Made by a program: the position numbers and the translations under genes. The notes under the pieces were generated by a model that was not told where the DNA came from, ran no database searches, and worked only from the letters and a program-made list of their open reading frames with translations. Shown here one piece after another: positions 33,305-42,941 of a stretch of DNA of 64,000 nucleotides. Source of the stretch: JAVVHH01 sp963835135 (GTDB lineage: Bacteria; Pseudomonadota; Alphaproteobacteria; Acetobacterales; Acetobacteraceae). The stretch lies in contig CAWIEF010000005.1 in NCBI GenBank assembly GCA_963835135.1, positions 930,001 through 994,000 of the forward strand, in the 5' to 3' direction. The number at the start of each line of letters is the position of its first letter. The first letter of the stretch is position 1.

Positions 33305-34656
33305 TGGCTGACCGTGACGGTGGGAGCCTGTTCGGCGAACTGCGCCGCTATGCGCGCACGTCCGGGGCCGTCGGCGGCATCGCCGCCCGGGTCGCGGGCT
33401 CGAAGGTGTTCGGCATCAAGACCGACAAGGCCGCCCATGCGGAGGACCTCAAGAGCATTCTCGGCGGGCTCAAGGGGCCGTTGATGAAGGTCGCGCAGAT
33501 CCTGTCCACCATCCCGGACGCGCTGCCGGAAGAATACTCGCAGGAGCTGGCGCAATTGCAGGCCAACGCGCCGCCGATGGGCTGGTCGTTCGTCCGGCGA
33601 CGGATGGCCGGCGAGCTGGGGCCGGACTGGCAAAGCCGCTTCCGGACGTTCGGCCAGGACGCCGCGGCGGCCGCCAGCCTCGGCCAGGTGCATCGCGCGA
33701 CCCTGCTCGACGGGCGCGAGGTGGCCTGCAAGCTGCAATACCCGGATATGCCGAGCACGGTGGATGCCGATCTCAAACAGCTCAAGCTGGCGATGAGTGT
33801 CTACAAGCGCATCGACAAGGTGATCGAGGGCGACGAGATCTACGCCGAGATCGCCGACCGGCTGCGTGAGGAACTCGACTACGAGCGGGAAGCGTCGCAG
33901 CTTCGGCTCTACACCATCATGTTGCGCGACCGGCCCGAGGTCAGCGTGCCGGTTCCGGTGCAGGAATTGACCACCAAGCGGCTACTGACGATGGAGTGGC
34001 TTGACGGCACCCCGATCCAGCGCTGGATCGACAGCGACCCGCCCCTGGAAGCGCGCAACGAACTGGCCAAGGCGCTGTTCATCGGCTGGTACGTCCCGTT
34101 CTATCGGTTCGGCGTTATCCACGGCGACCCGCATCTGGGCAACTACCAGGTCCGCGGCGACAACAAGTTGAACCTGCTCGATTTCGGCGCGATCCGGGTA
34201 TTCCAGCCGAAATTCATCACCGGCGTCATCCATCTCTACGAGGCGATCCGCGATGGGGACAACGAAAAGGCGCGCCATGCCTACGAGAACTGGGGCTTCC
34301 TCAATCTGAGCAAGGAGCAGCTCGAAGTCCTCAACCAATGGGCGGCGTTCGTCTACGAGCCGCTGCTGCAAGACCGGGTCCGCCGCATCCAGGAGCACGG
34401 CGACAGCAGTTACGGCCGCAGCGTGGCCGAGAAGGTGCATGCCGGGCTGCGCCAGACCGGCAGTGTCCGCCCGCCGCGCGAGTTCGTGCTGATGGACCGC
34501 GCCGCGCTGGGGTTGGGCAGCGTATTCCTGCGTCTCGGTGCGGAGCTGAACTGGAGCCGGCTGTTCCATGAGCTCATTGACGACTTCGACCCGGAGCAAG
34601 TCGCCGAACGGCAGGCGGCGGTGTTGGCGGAAGCGGGGGTGCCGCCGCCTCGCTGA
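33304..34656 (+). CDS. ABC1/ADCK (UbiB-like) atypical kinase
   Basis: Product of 450 residues. The ABC1 family extension motif is present in variant form (GPLMKVAQILSTIPDALPEEY, where UbiB has KFGQ), followed by the Ala-rich nucleotide loop AAAAASLGQVHRA, the lysine in EVACKLQYP, and the catalytic GVIHGDPHLGNY and NLLDFGA. Related proteins act in isoprenoid quinone synthesis or lipid homeostasis. No membrane helix is evident at the C-terminus, unlike E. coli UbiB. Confidence 0.88.
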   Translation: MADRDGGSLFGELRRYARTSGAVGGIAARVAGSKVFGIKTDKAAHAEDLKSILGGLKGPLMKVAQILSTIPDALPEEYSQELAQLQANAPPMGWSFVRRRMAGELGPDWQSRFRTFGQDAAAAASLGQVHRATLLDGREVACKLQYPDMPSTVDADLKQLKLAMSVYKRIDKVIEGDEIYAEIADRLREELDYEREASQLRLYTIMLRDRPEVSVPVPVQELTTKRLLTMEWLDGTPIQRWIDSDPPLEARNELAKALFIGWYVPFYRFGVIHGDPHLGNYQVRGDNKLNLLDFGAIRVFQPKFITGVIHLYEAIRDGDNEKARHAYENWGFLNLSKEQLEVLNQWAAFVYEPLLQDRVRRIQEHGDSSYGRSVAEKVHAGLRQTGSVRPPREFVLMDRAALGLGSVFLRLGAELNWSRLFHELIDDFDPEQVAERQAAVLAEAGVPPPR

Positions 34657-34710
34657 TTGCGGCGCAAACTGCGGAGTGCGTCCCGTGCCGACGTCAGTGA
34701 GGATGGCCGC

Positions 34711-35781
34711 ATGATCGATAGCCAGACCGAGACGACGATGCGTCAAGCCGTAGCCGGGCGGGACACCAGCGCAGACGGGCGGTTCGTCTACGCCGTGGTG
34801 ACGACGGGCGTGTTTTGCCGCCCCTCCTGTGCCGCGCGCCCCGCCCGGCCTGAACATCTTCGCTTCTTCTCCGACCCGGCCTCCGCCACCGCGTCCGGAT
34901 ATCGCCCCTGCAAGCGATGCCAGCCCGACGGGCCACCGCGCGCCGAGCGGGAGGCAGCACTGGTGGCCCGGGCATGCCGGACGATCGAACAAGCCGAGGA
35001 GACGCCCACCCTGGACGATCTCGCCCGACAGGCCGGGGTCTCGCCGTTCCACTTCCACCGCCTGTTCCGCCGCATCGCCGGCGTCACCCCGCGCGCCTAC
35101 GCCGCCGCCCATCGTGCGCGCCGGGCCCAAGCCAGCCTCCGGCAGGGGGAAAGCGTCACGGCCTCCCTCTACGCGGCCGGCTTCGGCTCGTCTGGCCGCT
35201 TCTACGAGGCGGCGCCGGCCATGCTCGGCATGACGCCGACCGCCTTCCGCGCGGGCGGCGCCGGCGAGAGCATACGGTTTGCGTTCGGCCAGGCCGCGCT
35301 GGGCCACGTCCTCGTCGCCGTGACCCCGCGCGGCATCTGCGCCATCCTGCTCGGCGACGATCCGGCCGAACTCGAAGCCGATCTGCGCCGCCGCTTCCCG
35401 CACGCCACCGTCGAGCCGACGCCCACCGATCTGGCCGACTACGTGGCCCAGGTCGTCGCCTTCGTCGATGACCCGAAGCTCGGGCACGATTTGCCGCTCG
35501 ACATTCGCGGGACCGCCTTCCAGCGCCGGGTCTGGGAGGCGCTGCAGGCGATCCCGCCGGGCGAGACCGTCAGCTACGGCGCGTTGGCCGCCCGGCTCGG
35601 TGCTCCGAAAGCGGTGCGCGCCGTTGCCGGGGCGTGCGCCGCCAACCCGGTTGCCGTCGCCGTGCCGTGCCACCGCGTCGTGGGCGCCGGCGGCGCACTG
35701 ACTGGCTATCGCTGGGGTGTCGCGCGCAAGCGGGCGCTGCTGGCTGCCGAACGTTCTGTGGCGCGCACGGCGAAGAATTAG
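34711..35781 (+). CDS. ada: Ada: methyl-phosphotriester/O6-methylguanine repair protein and regulator
   Basis: Product of 356 residues with three parts: an N-terminal Ada zinc domain with FCRPSC and PCKRC giving four cysteines, an AraC-type helix-turn-helix (about residues 95-185), and a C-terminal methyltransferase domain with acceptor cysteine in VPCHRVVG. It transfers methyl groups from DNA to itself and becomes an activator of alkylation-response genes. ATG 34711 is preferred over an in-frame upstream start because the family begins there. Confidence 0.94.
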   Translation: MIDSQTETTMRQAVAGRDTSADGRFVYAVVTTGVFCRPSCAARPARPEHLRFFSDPASATASGYRPCKRCQPDGPPRAEREAALVARACRTIEQAEETPTLDDLARQAGVSPFHFHRLFRRIAGVTPRAYAAAHRARRAQASLRQGESVTASLYAAGFGSSGRFYEAAPAMLGMTPTAFRAGGAGESIRFAFGQAALGHVLVAVTPRGICAILLGDDPAELEADLRRRFPHATVEPTPTDLADYVAQVVAFVDDPKLGHDLPLDIRGTAFQRRVWEALQAIPPGETVSYGALAARLGAPKAVRAVAGACAANPVAVAVPCHRVVGAGGALTGYRWGVARKRALLAAERSVARTAKN

Positions 35782-35813
35782 GCCCAAGCGGGCCCGCGCG
35801 CTATATCGCCCGC

Positions 35814-37064
35814 ATGTCATACCTTCCGGACCGGGCTGCCATGGGCAGACCCGCCCGCCCTGCCTCGATCGGCCTCGTGCTGGCCACCGTCGCGCTCGAT
35901 GCGCTGGGCTTCGGCATCGTCGTGCCGATCATTCCCAACCTCATCATGCAACTCGAGCATGTCTCGGCCGCGGCGACGTCGCTCTGGATGGGCGGGCTGC
36001 TCGCCGCATTCTCGATCATGCAGTTCCTCTGCGCGCCCCTGCTCGGCGGGTTGAGCGACCGCTTCGGGCGGCGTCCGGTCCTGCTCGCCGCGCTTGCGGG
36101 CATGACGCTCAACTATCTCCTGCTCGTGTGGGCGCCCAACGTCGGCTGGCTGTTCGTCGGCCGCATCATCGCGGGGGCCACGGCCGCCAGCTATTCGACG
36201 GCGACGGCCTATATCGCCGACGTGACGCCGCCGGAAAAGCGGGCGCAGCGGTTCGGTCTGACCGGCGCGATGTTCGGCCTCGGCTTCGTCATCGGTCCGG
36301 CGTTGGGCGGCCTGCTCGGGTCCTACGGCCTGCGTTTGCCGTTCCTGCTGTCGGCCGTCCTGGCTGGCATCAACGTCGTCTATGCCGCGGTGATCCTGCC
36401 GGAGAGCCTCAAGCCGGAGGCGCGGCGCCCGATCAGCTGGGCGAAGTCGAATCCGATCGGCAGCCTGCGGGTGCTCGCCGCCGATCCGGACTACCGCCGC
36501 CTGGCAATCGCGTGGTGCAGCAACTGGTTCGCGTTGGGCGCGCTTCAGAGCGCCTTCGTGCTCGCCAACACTCTCCGGCTTGGCTTTAGCGAGCTGCAGA
36601 ACGGCCTGGCCCTGACGGTCATGGGAATCGGGTCCGCGGTGGTGCAAGGCCTGCTGGTTCGCCGGATCGTCCCGCACTTGGGCGAGCGCCGTGCCGCGCT
36701 GGTCGGGTTCTCGCTAACCGCATGCGCCTATCTTTCGTTCGCCTTCGCCTCGGTCGTGCCGCTGCTGCTGCTGGGGCTCTGCCTGCAGTCGATGGGCGCG
36801 ATCAGCGGGCCGGCAATCCAGTCGCTCTTGTCGGTGAAGGCGGGCGCGAACGAACAGGGGCAGTTGCAGGGCGCGTTGGCCTCCGTCCAAGGCTTGACCG
36901 CGATCGTGGCGCCGCTGGCGGGCAGCGCGATCTTCAGTCTATTCGCGCACCCGGACAGGCCGGTCTACTTCCCGGGCGCCCCGTTCCTGATGGGGACGGT
37001 CGCCTGCTTGATTGCAGTGGCCGCAATCAGCTCGATGCGAACGGTTGCGCGCGAGGCGGTTTGA
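35814..37064 (+). CDS. MFS transporter, TetA-like 12-helix exporter
   Basis: Product of 416 residues with about twelve membrane helices. GFGIVVPIIPNL in helix 1 and motif A LGGLSDRFGRRPVLL after helix 2 place it in the DHA1 drug:H+ antiporter family, with GPALGGLLG in helix 5 as motif C. It resembles TetA-type proteins, but substrate and any resistance cannot be inferred. ATG 35814 lies 32 bases after ada. Confidence 0.88.
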   Translation: MSYLPDRAAMGRPARPASIGLVLATVALDALGFGIVVPIIPNLIMQLEHVSAAATSLWMGGLLAAFSIMQFLCAPLLGGLSDRFGRRPVLLAALAGMTLNYLLLVWAPNVGWLFVGRIIAGATAASYSTATAYIADVTPPEKRAQRFGLTGAMFGLGFVIGPALGGLLGSYGLRLPFLLSAVLAGINVVYAAVILPESLKPEARRPISWAKSNPIGSLRVLAADPDYRRLAIAWCSNWFALGALQSAFVLANTLRLGFSELQNGLALTVMGIGSAVVQGLLVRRIVPHLGERRAALVGFSLTACAYLSFAFASVVPLLLLGLCLQSMGAISGPAIQSLLSVKAGANEQGQLQGALASVQGLTAIVAPLAGSAIFSLFAHPDRPVYFPGAPFLMGTVACLIAVAAISSMRTVAREAV

Positions 37065-37145
37065 TCAACTTTTCGTCATAGCGTCTGTTGGGGCCGGCCG
37101 TCAACCGTGGTATGATGGTACCGGGCAGGATCGGCAGGTCGGCGC

Positions 37146-37328
37146 GTGGAGACGCTTATTCTAACCTTGGACACCATCGCGTTCATGGTCGTCATCTACT
37201 TCAGCATCAAGGGCGAGAAGCTCCCCGGCAAGCCGGAACTCGGCCCGTTCCGGATTAAGGCGGACGCGCCGGCGTCGGCGCCGGCGGCCAAACGTGGCGA
37301 TCCGCAGCGGCCAGTCCGCCGCCGATGA
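37146..37328 (+). CDS. Small membrane peptide coupled to the O-antigen-ligase-like gene
   Basis: Product of 60 residues starting with GTG. It has one membrane helix (METLILTLDTIAFMVVIYFSI, split here at residue 20) and then a Lys/Pro/Arg-rich cytoplasmic tail. The TGA stop overlaps the ATG of the next gene, which supports its being real. No family recognised. Confidence 0.5.
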   Translation: METLILTLDTIAFMVVIYFSIKGEKLPGKPELGPFRIKADAPASAPAAKRGDPQRPVRRR

Positions 37329-38663
37329 GGGATCTCATCTACCACGCTGCATGGCTGTTCATCCTGCCGCTGACGTTGGTGTCGACCCATATCGCGGTCT
37401 CGGTTTGGATCTGGGTTGCGCTCCTGCCGCCGACTGACCTGCTCTACGGCCGCTTCGGCATCGTGCTTCCGTTCAACAAGCTCGCAGCCGCTGCGGCCTT
37501 CTTCGTGCTGTTCACCAGCCAAGCCAAGAAGGACTTCTACACCGACAAGCTGATCATCCTGATCGTCGCCTACGGTCTCGTGGTTACGACCTCATATATG
37601 CTGTGCCCGTTCGATTCCGCGTTTTCCGACCTCCAATACGACAAGTTCTGGAAGGAGGTCGTGCTCTTCTTCATCATCACCGGCGTGATGTTCTCGCGGC
37701 ATCGGCTCCATCAAGTCGCCCTGGTCATATCCATCGCCTTCGGCTTCGTGATGGTCAAAGAGGGTCTGATCTTCCTGTTGACCGCGGGCGGACACAAGAT
37801 CGAGGCGATCGGCACGGTCGGGGACAACAACGGCGTCGCCATGGCGCTGCTGATGACCATTCCGCTGCTGCTCTACTGCGCAAAATACACGGCCGATCGC
37901 TCGGTTCGAACTCGGGATGTATGTCACCTCCGCTCTCGGTACGGTCACGGTGATCGCGACATACTCTCGGGGCGGCTTCATCGGCATGCTCGTGTTGGGT
38001 TTGATGCTGCTGAAAGGCAGTAAATACAAAGTGCGCGCGCTGATTGCGCTCGTCGCCCTCGGCATGGTCGTGTTCGCGCTCTTGCCGGACAACTACCTGG
38101 ACCGTATGAGCACGATCTCCGAGGCGACCTCCGACAACTCGTTCTCGACCCGGCTGTTGGCCTGGAAGATCAATTACCTGATGGCGCTCGACCACCCGTT
38201 CTTCGGCAACGGGATGTATGCGTCACTCAACTGGCAGAACTGGTCGGCTCACCTGGGATACGCGACCACCTGGTTGTTCCCGTCTCCGCTCGTTCTGCGC
38301 ACATTCGTCGCCCACAGCATCTATTTCCAAGTGCTCGGAGATACCGGTTTCGTCGGCTTGTTCCTGTTCCTGGGCATGCTGGCGACCGCGCTGTTCAAGA
38401 CGATCCAGACGCAGCGTGTGGCGCGCCGCGATCCATCGCTCGAATGGTCGGCCGATCTCGCCCGCGCGACGCAGATGAGCTTGGCGGTCTACTGCGTCAG
38501 CGGTGGCGCGCTGAGCCTTGTTTATTTTGAGCTTCTCTACATCTTGCTGGCGGTGATCTCGCGCAACCACCGAACCGCCGAGCAACTGGCCGCACCGGCG
38601 ACCGTGGCCCGCAACGTCGCGATTCCTCAACGCCTCGCGCCCGCTTACGCGCGAACCGCCTGA
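37325..38663 (+). pseudogene. O-antigen-ligase-like membrane protein (exosortase-associated O-glycosylation ligase type), frame broken
   Basis: Two adjoining readings together give a polytopic protein of about 445 residues. The first (37325 to about 37905) begins MRDLIYHAAWLF and contains FVMVKEGLIFLLTAGGHKIEAIG and GDNNGVAMALLM. The second (about 37905 to 38663) continues with FELGMYVTSALGTV and the TYSRGG motif of the WaaL/Wzy superfamily. The first frame is lost to nonsense after about 37905; a +1 shift near TCGGTTCGAA (37901-37910) restores continuity. The start and gap spacing resemble the exosortase-A-associated ligase family. It could be a recent pseudogene or a single-base error. Its stop overlaps the next gene as TGATG. 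Confidence 0.75.
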
Positions 38664-40090
38664 TGCTCGACCACACGCAATCCGGCGAACTGCTCAGCGC
38701 GCTACATGCCGTGCTGGGCGACCGCGGGTTGCTGCTGGGGCAAGATACTGACGCGTACTGCCGCGATTGGCGCGACCTGTATCATGGCGCGACGCCCGCC
38801 GTGGTGCGGCCGGCCGACACCGAGGAGTTGGCTGCCGCGGTGAAACTCTGCGCCGCGCGCCGGGTCGCGATGGTCCCGCAAGGGGGCAATACGAGCATGG
38901 TCGGGGGCGCCGTCCCCGACGAGGGTGGTGGTCAGATCGTCGTCAGCCTGGCCCGGCTGAACCGTATCCGCGACCTCGACCCGGTCGACATGACCATGGT
39001 CGCCGAAGCCGGGGTGCCCTGGCAGGCCGCGCAGACCCATGCCGCGGCGTCGGGCCTGTTGCTGCCGCTGTCGATCAGCAGCGAGGGGACCGCGCAAGTC
39101 GGCGGCATCCTGTCGACCAACGCCGGTGGCAACAACACGCTGCGCTACGGCAACGCGCGCGACCTCGTGCTTGGGATCGAAGCCGTGATGCCGGACGGTG
39201 AGGTCCTGCACGGGCTGCGCCGACTGCGCAAGGACAACACCGGCTACGCGCTCCGCCACCTGATGATCGGCGCCGAGGGGACGCTCGGTTTCATCACCGC
39301 CGCCGTGCTCAAGCTCGTGCCGCGGCCGGTTGAGACCGCGGTCGCGCTCTGCGGCGTTCCGTCCGCCGAGGCCGCAACGGAGGTGTTCCGGCTGTTCCAG
39401 CGGCACGACGCGGCCGCGATCCAGGCCTTCGAGTTCATGTCCGGCACCGGCATGGGCTTCGTCCTGCGCCACATCCCCGGTGCCGCCCTGCCGCTGGCCA
39501 GCCCGTCCCCCAGCTATATCCTGGTCGAACTCGCGACGACGCGCGACGATGCGGGCCTGCGGACCTCGCTCGAGACGGTGCTCGAACAGGCGCTCGAGGC
39601 CGGGCTGGTCGACGATGCCGCCATTGCCGAAAGTGGCGCCCAACGCGACGCGATCTGGCGACTGCGCGAGGAACACGCCGAAGCGCAGAAGCGCGAGGGC
39701 GCCAGCGTCAAGAACGACGTCTCGGTGCCGATCGCCCGGGTCCCGGAGTTGATCGTCCGTGCGTCGGAGGCGTGCATGGCGATGATCCCCGGCGTGCGCC
39801 CGGTCCCGTTCGGCCATCTCGGCGACGGCAACATCCACCTCAACTTCGAACAGCCGCCCGACATGACTGGCGCGGATTTTCTCGGCCGAAGCGATGACAT
39901 CATGCACGCCGTCAACGCCATCGTCCGCGATCTCGGCGGCAGCTTCAGCGCCGAGCACGGAGTCGGGCGGCTCAAGACGCCGATGATGAGCGAGTGGCGC
40001 GGCGGGGCCGAACTCGACACAATGCGCCGGATCAAGGCCGCGCTCGACCCGCTGGGCCTGATGAACCCGGGCAAGCTGCTTCCCAGCTAG
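38663..40090 (+). CDS. FAD-binding oxidase/dehydrogenase (GlcD / D-2-hydroxyacid type)
   Basis: Flavoenzyme of the VAO/PCMH family, 475 residues. The FAD-binding part has VPQGGNTSMVGGAVPDEGG near residue 73 and GGILSTNAGGNN near residue 148; the C-terminal FAD-oxidase domain has GHLGDGNIHLN and AEHGVGRLKT. It probably oxidises a D-2-hydroxy acid (glycolate, D-lactate or D-2-hydroxyglutarate). The single-polypeptide form, without GlcE/GlcF neighbours, resembles D-2-hydroxyglutarate dehydrogenases. Confidence 0.88.
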   Translation: MLDHTQSGELLSALHAVLGDRGLLLGQDTDAYCRDWRDLYHGATPAVVRPADTEELAAAVKLCAARRVAMVPQGGNTSMVGGAVPDEGGGQIVVSLARLNRIRDLDPVDMTMVAEAGVPWQAAQTHAAASGLLLPLSISSEGTAQVGGILSTNAGGNNTLRYGNARDLVLGIEAVMPDGEVLHGLRRLRKDNTGYALRHLMIGAEGTLGFITAAVLKLVPRPVETAVALCGVPSAEAATEVFRLFQRHDAAAIQAFEFMSGTGMGFVLRHIPGAALPLASPSPSYILVELATTRDDAGLRTSLETVLEQALEAGLVDDAAIAESGAQRDAIWRLREEHAEAQKREGASVKNDVSVPIARVPELIVRASEACMAMIPGVRPVPFGHLGDGNIHLNFEQPPDMTGADFLGRSDDIMHAVNAIVRDLGGSFSAEHGVGRLKTPMMSEWRGGAELDTMRRIKAALDPLGLMNPGKLLPS

Positions 40091-40126
40091 ATGGCGTCCG
40101 CGCCCGCGCTTCCGTAAACTCCCGCC

Positions 40127-41260
40127 ATGGCTAGCCCGTTCGTCTCCAAGCTCGACCGGTACATGTTCCGGCAACTGTTCCTCGCGCTGATCGCGGTCAC
40201 GATCGGCTTGGTCGCGCTCATCTGGCTGACCCAGTCGCTGCGGCTGATCGAGCTCGTGGTCAACCACGGCCTCTCCATCCGCGTGTTCCTCGAACTCACC
40301 GGGTTGCTGATCCCGAACTTCGTCGCCGTGATCCTGCCCATCACGACATTCGTCGTCGTCCAGTTCGTCTACCAGCGCCTGGCCGGCGACCGCGAGTTGA
40401 CGGTGATGCGCGCTGCCGGCCTGTCGTCGTGGCGGCTGTCCCGCCCGGCGCTGGTGCTGACGCTCGGGGTCGTGGCGAGCTGCTACATGCTGAACCTGTG
40501 GCTGGTGCCGGTCAGCTATACCGCCTTCCGCGAATATCAGTTCGAGATCCGCAACCGCATGGCCGCGCTCCTGCTGCAGGAGGGCGTGTTCACGCCGGTC
40601 TCGGACGACCTCACCGTCTACGTTCGGAGCCGCGACCAGGACGGCACGCTCCGGGGCATCCTGGTCGAGGACGCGCGGCAGAAGAACAGCCGTGCCACCA
40701 TCCTGGCCGAGACCGGCCAGCTCGTCGAAGGCCGCGATGGCCCGCGCGTGATCCTACACAATGGCAGCCGCCAACAGATCGATCGGACCAACGGCCGGCT
40801 CAACGTGCTGACCTTCACGGAGAACACGATCGACCTAGCGACCACCAACAAAGCCAACGAGCAGCGCTATCGCGACGCCGCCGAGATGTCGACGGAGGAG
40901 TTGCTCAACCCGCCCTCGAGCGTATTCGCGCGCGACATCGGCAAGCTGAAGGTGGAGGGACATCGGCGCCTGACAACGCCTTTGACGGCGGCGAGCTTTG
41001 CGCTCGTGGCGCTCCTCTCGGTGCTGACCGGGCAGTTCCAGCGGCATGGCAACGTGCTGCGGCCATTGATCGCGGTGCTCAGCGTCGTCGGCCTGCTCGC
41101 GCTCGGGCTGGCGATCGGCAATCTAGCGGCGCGGCAACTCGACCTGGTGCCGCTGATCTACGTTCACGCGATCCTGCCCGGCTTGCTCTGCGCCTGGCGG
41201 CTGTTCTGGCCCGAGGTGTTCGCCCGCCGCCGCCAACGCGCCCTGCTGCAACCGGCCTGA
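40127..41260 (+). CDS. lptF: LptF, LPS export permease
   Basis: Inner-membrane permease of 377 residues of the LptB2FG exporter that lifts LPS from the membrane. Helices 1-3 are N-terminal (RYMFRQLFLALIAVTIGLVAL, split here), then the coupling-loop sequence GDRELTVMRAAGLSSWRL, a periplasmic beta-jellyroll (about residues 135-265) and three C-terminal helices. The LptG partner, often adjacent, is not here: rmuC follows directly. Confidence 0.88.
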   Translation: MASPFVSKLDRYMFRQLFLALIAVTIGLVALIWLTQSLRLIELVVNHGLSIRVFLELTGLLIPNFVAVILPITTFVVVQFVYQRLAGDRELTVMRAAGLSSWRLSRPALVLTLGVVASCYMLNLWLVPVSYTAFREYQFEIRNRMAALLLQEGVFTPVSDDLTVYVRSRDQDGTLRGILVEDARQKNSRATILAETGQLVEGRDGPRVILHNGSRQQIDRTNGRLNVLTFTENTIDLATTNKANEQRYRDAAEMSTEELLNPPSSVFARDIGKLKVEGHRRLTTPLTAASFALVALLSVLTGQFQRHGNVLRPLIAVLSVVGLLALGLAIGNLAARQLDLVPLIYVHAILPGLLCAWRLFWPEVFARRRQRALLQPA

Positions 41261-41264
41261 TCGC

Positions 41265-42461
41265 ATGATCGACCCGGTGCTCGCGGCGCTGCTGCTGTTG
41301 GTCGTGCTGGCAGCGACGAACGTCATCCTCCTGCTGCGCCGCCCTGTCGCGCAACAACGGCTCGTGCACATGCTCGAGCAATCGATCGGGCAGGCGCGGG
41401 CCGATGCGGAGACCACGCGCGGGCTGTTGGCTGATAGCGAGCGAGCGCTCGCCGGGTCGCTGGCCACGCTGTCGACGACCATGGTGCGTGACCAGGGCGA
41501 TGCCCGCGTGCTGCTCGAGACCAAGCTGCGCGAGATGAGCGAACAGGCGGCGCTGCGGCTCGGCGCGATCCAGCACGCGGTCAACGAGACGCTGGCGACC
41601 ACGGTCGAGAAGCAGATGACGAGCAGCTTCCAGCGCGTGATCGACCAGTTCGGGCAGGTGCAGAAGGCGATGACCGACGTGCAGGCCGTCACCGCCCAGA
41701 TCGGCGACCTCAAGCGCATCTTCTCCAACGTCAAGCAGCGCGGCACCTGGGGGGAGATGCATCTGCGGGCGCTGCTCGAGGACATGTTCCCGCAGGGCGG
41801 CTGGGAGGCGAACCGCAAGCTACGCGAGGGCAGCGACGAGATCGTCGAATTCGCGGTCGTCATGCCGGTGCGCGGCAGTCAGCGGCCGGTGCTGGCGCTG
41901 GATGCCAAGTTCCCGGTCGAGGATTACGACCGCCTGCTGCTCTCGGCCGAAGCCGGCGACGCGGAGGGCGAGCGCGCAGCCCGGCGCGGCCTCGAGACCC
42001 GGCTTCGCCAAGAGGCCCGCAAGATCGGCGAGAAATACGTCGTCCCGCCGGTCACGGTCGACTTCGCGGTGATGTACCTGCCCACCGATGGGCTGTATGT
42101 CGAGGCCGCCCGCATTCCGGGACTGATCGAAGCGCTCAACCGCGAGCACCGGGTGCTCGTCATGGGGCCGAGCCTGGCGCCGGCGCTGTTGCGCACGATC
42201 TTGTTGGGCACGCTGACCCTTTCCATCGAGCAGAAAGCGCACGACATCCAGAATCTACTCGGCGCGGTGCGGGCGGAAATGCTGAAGATGGACGGCGCGC
42301 TCGGCAAGCTGGCCGCGAATGCCGAAAAGATGTCGCGCTCGGTCGAGGCGGTGCGGCAGCGGACGCGGGCGATGGATCGCAAGCTGCGGACGGTGACCGC
42401 GATGGGAACGGAAGAGGCGGACCTGCTGCTGGAGCTGGAAAGCCAGATCGAGGAGGAATGA
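41265..42461 (+). CDS. rmuC: RmuC-family DNA recombination protein
   Basis: Product of 398 residues with an N-terminal membrane anchor (VLAALLLLVVLAATNVILLL), a long coiled-coil region to about residue 150, and the RmuC nuclease-like core: KQRGTWGEMHLRALLEDM, LALDAKFPVEDYDRLL and MYLPTDGLYVEAAR. It limits inversions at short inverted repeats in E. coli. The stop overlaps the next gene's start. Confidence 0.93.
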   Translation: MIDPVLAALLLLVVLAATNVILLLRRPVAQQRLVHMLEQSIGQARADAETTRGLLADSERALAGSLATLSTTMVRDQGDARVLLETKLREMSEQAALRLGAIQHAVNETLATTVEKQMTSSFQRVIDQFGQVQKAMTDVQAVTAQIGDLKRIFSNVKQRGTWGEMHLRALLEDMFPQGGWEANRKLREGSDEIVEFAVVMPVRGSQRPVLALDAKFPVEDYDRLLLSAEAGDAEGERAARRGLETRLRQEARKIGEKYVVPPVTVDFAVMYLPTDGLYVEAARIPGLIEALNREHRVLVMGPSLAPALLRTILLGTLTLSIEQKAHDIQNLLGAVRAEMLKMDGALGKLAANAEKMSRSVEAVRQRTRAMDRKLRTVTAMGTEEADLLLELESQIEEE

Positions 42462-42922
42462 CGATGTCGGCCCTATTCGCTCGCCGTGAAGCCGTCCAGC
42501 GTGCGCAGAGTGGGCGGATAGGCCTGGCCAGGTCGGTGATCCTGCTTGCGCTCGTGGCCGGCGCCGGGGCTGGGCTCGCAATCGGGGCGCAGGCCCGGGG
42601 CGACGCCGGCGATGTCGAGTTGACGCATCTGCTGCGCGCGATGGCGATGCTGAAGCTGCTGTTCGTCGCGGCGGCTGCGAGCGCGATCTGGTGGCGGCTC
42701 CAGGCCCCGGTGACGCCGCTGCGCCTGTCCGGCTATGCCGTGGCTTGCCTGGCGATGGCGGCGGGGCCTGGCCTGATCTGGTTTTTGGCGTATATCGGAC
42801 CGGCGTCGGTTCTCTTGCATGGCGGAGTCGCGGGAGCCGCCGTTCTGGTATGGCGCGATGGCGTGTCATCTCGGTTGTTGGACGCCGCTTTACGCCGGCG
42901 GCGCGCGGCGATCCGCACGTAA
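42458..42922 (+). CDS. Small polytopic membrane protein, unknown
   Basis: Product of 154 residues with about four predicted helices (LARSVILLALVAGAGAGLAIG, split here; AMAMLKLLFVAAAASAIWW; YAVACLAMAAGPGLIWFLAY; SVLLHGGVAGAAVLVW) and a basic C-terminus. ATG 42458 overlaps the rmuC stop; ATG 42464 is an alternative. No family recognised. Confidence 0.65.
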   Translation: MTMSALFARREAVQRAQSGRIGLARSVILLALVAGAGAGLAIGAQARGDAGDVELTHLLRAMAMLKLLFVAAAASAIWWRLQAPVTPLRLSGYAVACLAMAAGPGLIWFLAYIGPASVLLHGGVAGAAVLVWRDGVSSRLLDAALRRRRAAIRT

Positions 42923-42941
42923 CCAAGAAGGTGGGGTTTGG

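Noticed and set aside
35814..37064. Tetracycline resistance gene
   Set aside because: The protein is in the same antiporter family, but nothing in the sequence fixes the substrate.
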